Origin: Clostridiales bacterium
GTDB lineage: Bacteria; Bacillota; Clostridia; Lachnospirales; Lachnospiraceae
Reading direction: 5' to 3'
Assembly: GCA_018366495.1 (NCBI GenBank)
Contig: JAGZHZ010000012.1
Span: 13,636-77,635, forward strand
Length of the DNA: 64,000 bases
Position 1 is the first letter of the stretch, and each line of letters opens with the position of its first letter. The position numbers and the translations under genes are program-made. Below the pieces are notes generated by a model. The model searched no databases, was not told where the DNA came from, and was given only the letters and a program-made list of their open reading frames with translations. This document shows, piece after piece, positions 60,274 to 64,000 of this stretch.

Positions 60274-61860
60274 TTAATATATATATTCTGGCTCAAGTAA
60301 AGCCATTAATTCTTTATCGTGATGATATACTAATTGCGGTGTTATATCAAGAAGCATTGTTGCCCCGTTTTCACGATCATATGCTTCCCATTCCGGCATT
60401 CCTTCCGCTTCGGGAACACCATTTCTTGCAAAACTAACCCATGCCTGACTGATCTGATCAGCTAACGTCTGTACCTCTGCATCCTGCTGATCGCCAAGAT
60501 TCTTAAAGACAAATGGTATTTCAGCTCCATGATATGCCCCCATCTGTCCATCATAAGTAAACACATAGGAATATACGGCTGCTCCATTTTGATCTGCTTT
60601 ATGGGACATTATTTTCAGCATAGGCAATCTAATGAGAGAATCCACATTTCCTGCTCTGGCAGGATCTTCATTTGGATATGCTGCTTCGTATACTCTGGAA
60701 ACTTCATCTGAAACTTCTGTGCCAGCAGGCATAAATGCTGTCCATTCATTTAAATTACTTCCAATTAATAATGGAATATCTTTTCCTGCATCTGCAAAAG
60801 AATCTTCTGTCACAGGATTCGTCGGTATATAGTCGCCGTCAACTACCGGTCCCCATTCCATCGCATATCCTTCTGTCAACGGAGCTGGAATTTTAAATTC
60901 TTCTGCTGTATCCTGAAGCGCCTGATTTGATGCCTCCATTAAATCACCTGTGGATACATTCTGTAAATCTTCAATATTTTCTGCTGAAATATTCAAATTC
61001 TCCAAAATACGCTCTGTAAGTTTTAAGCTGGCTTCTTTTGAAGTAAATGTTACACCCAGAGTATCTGTCGCCCCACTTTGGACAATTCCCTTATGGAAAA
61101 GACCTTCTGCATACGGTGTGGTCATAAGAGCCAAAACCTTTGCTCCGCCGCCAGACTGGCCAAAAATAGTAACATTATCCGGATCTCCACCAAAATGTTC
61201 TATATTGTCTTGAATCCATTGTAATGCTGCCGCAATATCCATTACACCTACATTTCCAGAATATTGATATTTTTCTCCGTAAGCTGAAAGATCCAGATGT
61301 CCAAAAATATTCAGGCGATGATTTACGCCTACCACAACAACATCTCCGCTCTGACTCAAATTCGTTCCATTCACAGAACCATCATTTGCCGTACCAGTAG
61401 AAAATCCGCCTCCATGTAGCCATACCATGACTGGTCTTTTCTTTCCATCCTGAATTCCAGGAGTCCAGATATTCAGATTCTGACAATTATTGTCTGTACC
61501 TTCCCTGTCGCCTCCTGCCGCCATTCCCATAATTGCACCCTGTGGCGACATGGAACCGTAACTATCTGCCATTCTTACGCCCTCCCAAGGTGTAACTTCA
61601 CCAGCTGGAACAAAACGCTCTTTTGCTTCCGCATACGGAACACCCAGATATTGATATATCCCATTATTCTTTGTCCCCTGAATCTTTCCGGCTGTTGTCT
61701 GTACAATTCCTTCTGTCGCTGCATCTGGTGCTGTTGCTTCTGACGTCGTTGCTTCTGATTCAGCAAAAACAACGCCCGCCATAGATCCAGCCATACTCCC
61801 AGAAATCAGCATTCCTGAAATTACAGCTACAGCCATCTTGTTCCATATTTTCTTGCTCAT
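60274..61860 (-). CDS. Secreted type-B carboxylesterase
   Basis: A 528-residue esterase. A Sec signal peptide (MAVAVISGMLISGSMAGSMAG..., cleavage near VFAES) leads to an alpha/beta hydrolase fold with oxyanion hole HGGGFSTG (149-156), nucleophile Ser236 in GQSGGG, Glu372 and His444 (YHGAEIPF). GQSGG replaces the common GESAG, which is typical of some bacterial para-nitrobenzyl esterases. GGGGG lies eight bases before the ATG at 61860. It probably cleaves acyl esters in the gut lumen. A LysR gene is divergent. Confidence 0.9.
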   Translation of the reverse strand: MSKKIWNKMAVAVISGMLISGSMAGSMAGVVFAESEATTSEATAPDAATEGIVQTTAGKIQGTKNNGIYQYLGVPYAEAKERFVPAGEVTPWEGVRMADSYGSMSPQGAIMGMAAGGDREGTDNNCQNLNIWTPGIQDGKKRPVMVWLHGGGFSTGTANDGSVNGTNLSQSGDVVVVGVNHRLNIFGHLDLSAYGEKYQYSGNVGVMDIAAALQWIQDNIEHFGGDPDNVTIFGQSGGGAKVLALMTTPYAEGLFHKGIVQSGATDTLGVTFTSKEASLKLTERILENLNISAENIEDLQNVSTGDLMEASNQALQDTAEEFKIPAPLTEGYAMEWGPVVDGDYIPTNPVTEDSFADAGKDIPLLIGSNLNEWTAFMPAGTEVSDEVSRVYEAAYPNEDPARAGNVDSLIRLPMLKIMSHKADQNGAAVYSYVFTYDGQMGAYHGAEIPFVFKNLGDQQDAEVQTLADQISQAWVSFARNGVPEAEGMPEWEAYDRENGATMLLDITPQLVYHHDKELMALLEPEYIY

Positions 61861-61963
61861 ATCCACTTCCCCCTATTCTAAAATAATAATAATCCCGTCA
61901 GATATTTATTTTTCATCCTCTTTTATTCTGAATAACGCTTACAGATGTTTTATACTATTTTGT

Positions 61964-61977
61964 GTTATCTTGATAAC
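61964..61977. promoter_or_regulatory. Palindromic LysR-type operator candidate
   Basis: GTTATCTTGATAAC is a perfect palindrome in the AT-rich gap between divergent est and lysR. It lies close to a TAGTATAAAA -10-like segment of the esterase gene. LysR proteins typically bind such inverted repeats. Confidence 0.45.
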
Positions 61978-62136
61978 CAGTATAAAATATTTCTCTTAAA
62001 AGTACAGTGTTAATCTTGCAATCCAGATTGCAGAATATGAAATCTAAATATTTACAACAAAACATCGAAATGATAAAATAATTAAAAAATTAAACTTTTT
62101 TAATTATGTTCCAAAATAACAGAGGAGGAGTCAAAA

Positions 62137-62973
62137 ATGGTTGATTTTTATATACTTGAACAGTTTATCACATTTTATCATACAGGAACATTATGCGATG
62201 CGGCAAAAAAACTACATATATCACAGTCTACCTTAACTCGAAGTATGCAAAAATTAGAATCTGAATTTGCTGTCCCATTATTTAAACGAACAAAAAACAG
62301 CATTTCTTTTACTGAAACCGGACAACTTGCTGCCGAAAAAGTTATACTATTTTTAAAACAATACAAAACAATGTTGTATCAAGTTCGCGATTTTGACCGA
62401 AAAAACCATACTATTTCTATCGGTTCCTGCGCTCCGTTTCCGCTTACTGAACTCATCCGACAAATATCGATCTCCTATCCTGACGCCTCTATTTCTTCTG
62501 AACTGAAGACTATTTCTGCATTATATAATGGTTTGAATGATGATACATATCAACTGATTGTATTGCCATATTGTCCGAACGACGATCATTATTCTTTTCA
62601 CATCCTATGTAAAGAAAATCTTTTTTTTCTTCTTCCCAAAAAGCACCGCTATGCAAAGCGCAAATCATTGAAGATCTCTGAAATGGATGGTGAAAATATC
62701 CTTCTATTTCAACATATTGGATTCTGGTATGATTTGGTAAAAGAAAAAATGCCAAACTCCAAATTTTTGATGCAGCCAGATTTCTATGTTTTTCAAGAAT
62801 TAATTGCCAATTCTAATATTCCGATTTTTGCTACTGACGCCTATAAAAGTGACAAACCTGATTCTGATCGTGTCTGTATCCCCATTGCAGATCCTGATTT
62901 CCATGTGGATTATTATATGATATGCAAAAAAGAGAATACAGACTGTTTCTGTACTCTCTTTCAGAATTACTAA
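62137..62973 (+). CDS. LysR-family transcriptional regulator
   Basis: A 278-residue regulator. Winged helix YILEQFITFYHTGTLCDAAKKLHISQSTLTRSMQKLESEFAVPLFKRTKN, then a short type 2 periplasmic-binding-like effector domain. GAGGAGGAG precedes the ATG. It is divergent from the secreted carboxylesterase, the usual arrangement for LysR control of a neighbour. The effector is unknown; an ester or its acid product is plausible. Confidence 0.88.
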   Translation: MVDFYILEQFITFYHTGTLCDAAKKLHISQSTLTRSMQKLESEFAVPLFKRTKNSISFTETGQLAAEKVILFLKQYKTMLYQVRDFDRKNHTISIGSCAPFPLTELIRQISISYPDASISSELKTISALYNGLNDDTYQLIVLPYCPNDDHYSFHILCKENLFFLLPKKHRYAKRKSLKISEMDGENILLFQHIGFWYDLVKEKMPNSKFLMQPDFYVFQELIANSNIPIFATDAYKSDKPDSDRVCIPIADPDFHVDYYMICKKENTDCFCTLFQNY

Positions 62974-62977
62974 TGAT

Positions 62978-63018
62978 TAAAAAAGCAAAAAACTTCAAGA
63001 TTTTTATATCCTGAAGTT
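62978..63018 (-). terminator. Terminator behind the tRNA-Cys fragment
   Basis: AACTTCA pairs with TGAAGTT around a weakly paired interior, followed on the minus strand by TTTTTTGCTTTTTTAATC. It lies a few bases past the tRNA 3' end and is the terminator of the original tRNA gene. Confidence 0.7.
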
Positions 63019-63024
63019 CTATAG

Positions 63025-63069
63025 AGGCGTCAACCAGATTTGAACTGGTGATAAGGGTGTTGCAGACCC
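63025..63069 (-). pseudogene. 3' half of a tRNA-Cys gene (attachment-site scar)
   Basis: Reading minus, GGGTCTGCAACACCC forms the anticodon arm with anticodon GCA (Cys), then a short variable loop, the T arm ACCAG-TTCAAAT-CTGGT and the acceptor 3' strand TGACGCC with discriminator T. The D arm and the 5' acceptor strand are absent; upstream sequence shows no match. This is the duplicated 3' end left when an element integrates into a tRNA gene. CCA is not encoded. Confidence 0.75.
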
Positions 63070-63153
63070 CGGGAAAAAACCTCGGAACCCTCTAAAACTC
63101 TAAGGTTTTCCTAACTGTCCACCTTATATCCACCCTAATTTTCATGTTGCTTT

Positions 63154-63193
63154 CATGCCATATCAGGTATTTTACTGTGCCAAATCTATGCCA
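63154..63193. other. Integrase arm-like repeats next to the att site
   Basis: CATGCCA (63154-63160), TGTGCCA (63176-63182) and TATGCCA (63187-63193) are spaced 22 and 11 bp apart, as expected for arm-type binding sites of a tyrosine recombinase near an attachment site. The rest of the 312-bp gap holds the tRNA scar, its terminator and an AAACC/GGTTT hairpin at about 63078-63115. Confidence 0.45.
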
Positions 63194-63284
63194 CTTAGCA
63201 CCCCTATGGGCATATTATATACATTTTAGTATCTTTCGTCTACAATTATTTTACTACAACTACAATATTATATGGAGGTTTATC

Positions 63285-64000
63285 GTGAATTATCAATTAG
63301 AGTTAAAACAAATTGTGGATTTTCCACGCTGCCGGATTTACCGGGAATTTATACAAACCCTTATGAAAGACAGAAGCATCCGTACCAACGGAGGTTCCTG
63401 TCTTTTTTATTTTCTCATTTTATGTTCTTATGCAAATTACAGCTCCTCTTATCGGAACATCGAACACCTTACTTACAAAGTTGTTCCTGGCGAATGGATC
63501 TGTTCTCTTAAAGAACTACAGATTCACTTCCGCCAAAAATTCCAGCACCAGGTCATATCCATACTGGATACCCTGGTTGAGCAAAACCTTTTAACTTACT
63601 CACTGCACGAAAAAAATAAGATTATCCAATACAAGATCAAAAACTGGCCAAAAGATAATACTGCCCTTTCCTATAATTACCCATGCAAAAAAGACATCGG
63701 GTTTTTCTTTTTTCCAATCGCAGATGTTCATAAACTAATCGGACTGGGAAAATGTTCGGAAATGGATGCTCTTTTGGATCTTTGGATTCATGCAGTCTAT
63801 AATGATCCATCTGTGCAAGGCTCTGATGCCGGTCCGGTAGTATATTTTCGCAATCAGACTGGAAATCCCTTGTTCAGTTATCAGGAACTTGCCAGACGTT
63901 GGAAACAGTCGAAATCTTCTGTGTCCCGTCTGCTTAAAAAACTTGAAGATACCGACATGATCACACTGATTTCCTATTCCGGGAAACATGGCAGCATGGT
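63285..64000 (+). CDS. First gene of an integrated element, wHTH protein, partial
   Basis: An open frame from GTG at 63285, with ATGGAGG at good distance (63272-63278), runs uninterrupted to the window edge (about 238 codons; the 3' end is outside). The product starts MNYQLELKQIVDFPRCRIY and, near residue 205, holds a winged-helix motif (YQELARRWKQSKSSVSRLLKKL). It was overlooked because of the GTG start and missing stop. I do not recognise the family. Its position next to a tRNA-Cys scar suggests a replication or regulatory gene of a mobile element. Confidence 0.7.
   Translation, partial: MNYQLELKQIVDFPRCRIYREFIQTLMKDRSIRTNGGSCLFYFLILCSYANYSSSYRNIEHLTYKVVPGEWICSLKELQIHFRQKFQHQVISILDTLVEQNLLTYSLHEKNKIIQYKIKNWPKDNTALSYNYPCKKDIGFFFFPIADVHKLIGLGKCSEMDALLDLWIHAVYNDPSVQGSDAGPVVYFRNQTGNPLFSYQELARRWKQSKSSVSRLLKKLEDTDMITLISYSGKHGSM

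Noticed and set aside
63025..63120. Intact tRNA-Cys gene
   Set aside because: Only the anticodon arm, T arm and 3' acceptor strand are present. The sequence where the D arm and 5' strand should be has no match.
63272..63511. ATG-start open frame of 79 codons at the right edge
   Set aside because: Its ATG lies inside the ribosome binding site of the much longer GTG-start frame at 63285, and its product is low in recognisable structure.
63735..63989. Minus-strand open frame opposite the element gene
   Set aside because: It is the antisense shadow of the longer plus-strand frame and has no ribosome binding site.
1..64000. CRISPR array or prophage structural genes
   Set aside because: No regularly spaced direct repeats and no capsid, tail, terminase or lysis genes were found; LrgAB are holin-like but chromosomal.

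Overview
The window looks like a chromosomal segment of a spore-forming gut Lachnospiraceae (Clostridia), of the Blautia/Mediterraneibacter/Dorea type. The reasons are the moderately AT-rich base composition, strong AGGAGG-type ribosome binding sites, sporulation and germination genes (spoIIR, gerA/gerB/gerC, a SPOCS-LysM protein), ATP-dependent PEP carboxykinase, lysine and TPP riboswitches, and protein families typical of that family. I cannot fix the species. Most genes lie on the minus strand and are packed into short operons separated by clear intrinsic terminators.

Layout. 0-0.4 kb: a TnpB (IS605 OrfB) remnant. 0.4-3.2 kb: acyltransferase plus HSL-type esterase. 3.4-6.3 kb: a complete small Tat translocase (two TatA/B-type subunits and TatC) beside one twin-arginine metallo-beta-lactamase-fold protein. 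6.5-8.9 kb: TPP-riboswitch-controlled thiM-thiE-HAD operon. 9-16.8 kb: pckA, a serine hydrolase, a solo HicB, a DUF134-NifX fusion, a PgsA-type transferase, an aldose epimerase and a secreted ComEC-like metallohydrolase. 16.8-20.8 kb: structured IS200/IS605-like debris, an FGGY kinase and two divergent LytTR regulators. One of these has a nine-G tract in its promoter spacer; the other has an NTF2/SnoaL-like sensor domain. 20.9-25.1 kb: Gld-type ABC system. 25.4-29.9 kb: LacI regulator with two secreted nucleoside hydrolases and three palindromic operators. 30.2-32.4 kb: lysine riboswitch-dapA-dapB. 32.6-36 kb: btuR, ssb, typA. 36.1-44 kb: sporulation and germination genes, gntR and ispE. 44.2-47.1 kb: pabA-pabB-pabC. 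47.3-49.7 kb: malQ-plsC. 49.8-53.6 kb: ldt-ddl-murF cell-wall operon. 53.8-59 kb: aminotransferase, zincin, cysE, tRNA thiolase, methionine aminopeptidase. 59-63 kb: lrgAB, a secreted carboxylesterase and a divergent LysR. 63.0-64 kb: a tRNA-Cys 3' fragment followed by integrase-arm-like repeats and the first gene of what is probably an integrated mobile element.

Two kinds of dispersed non-coding structure stand out. The first is a set of IS200/IS605-type end hairpins, mostly without transposase; one 41-bp copy supplies the last codons and stop of pabC. The second is a structured repeat of about 130 nt present twice, each copy directly behind the U-tract of an intrinsic terminator and carrying compensatory base changes. 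With the poly-G promoter, these are the best candidates for something undescribed. No CRISPR array, rRNA, intact tRNA or prophage structural gene was seen.
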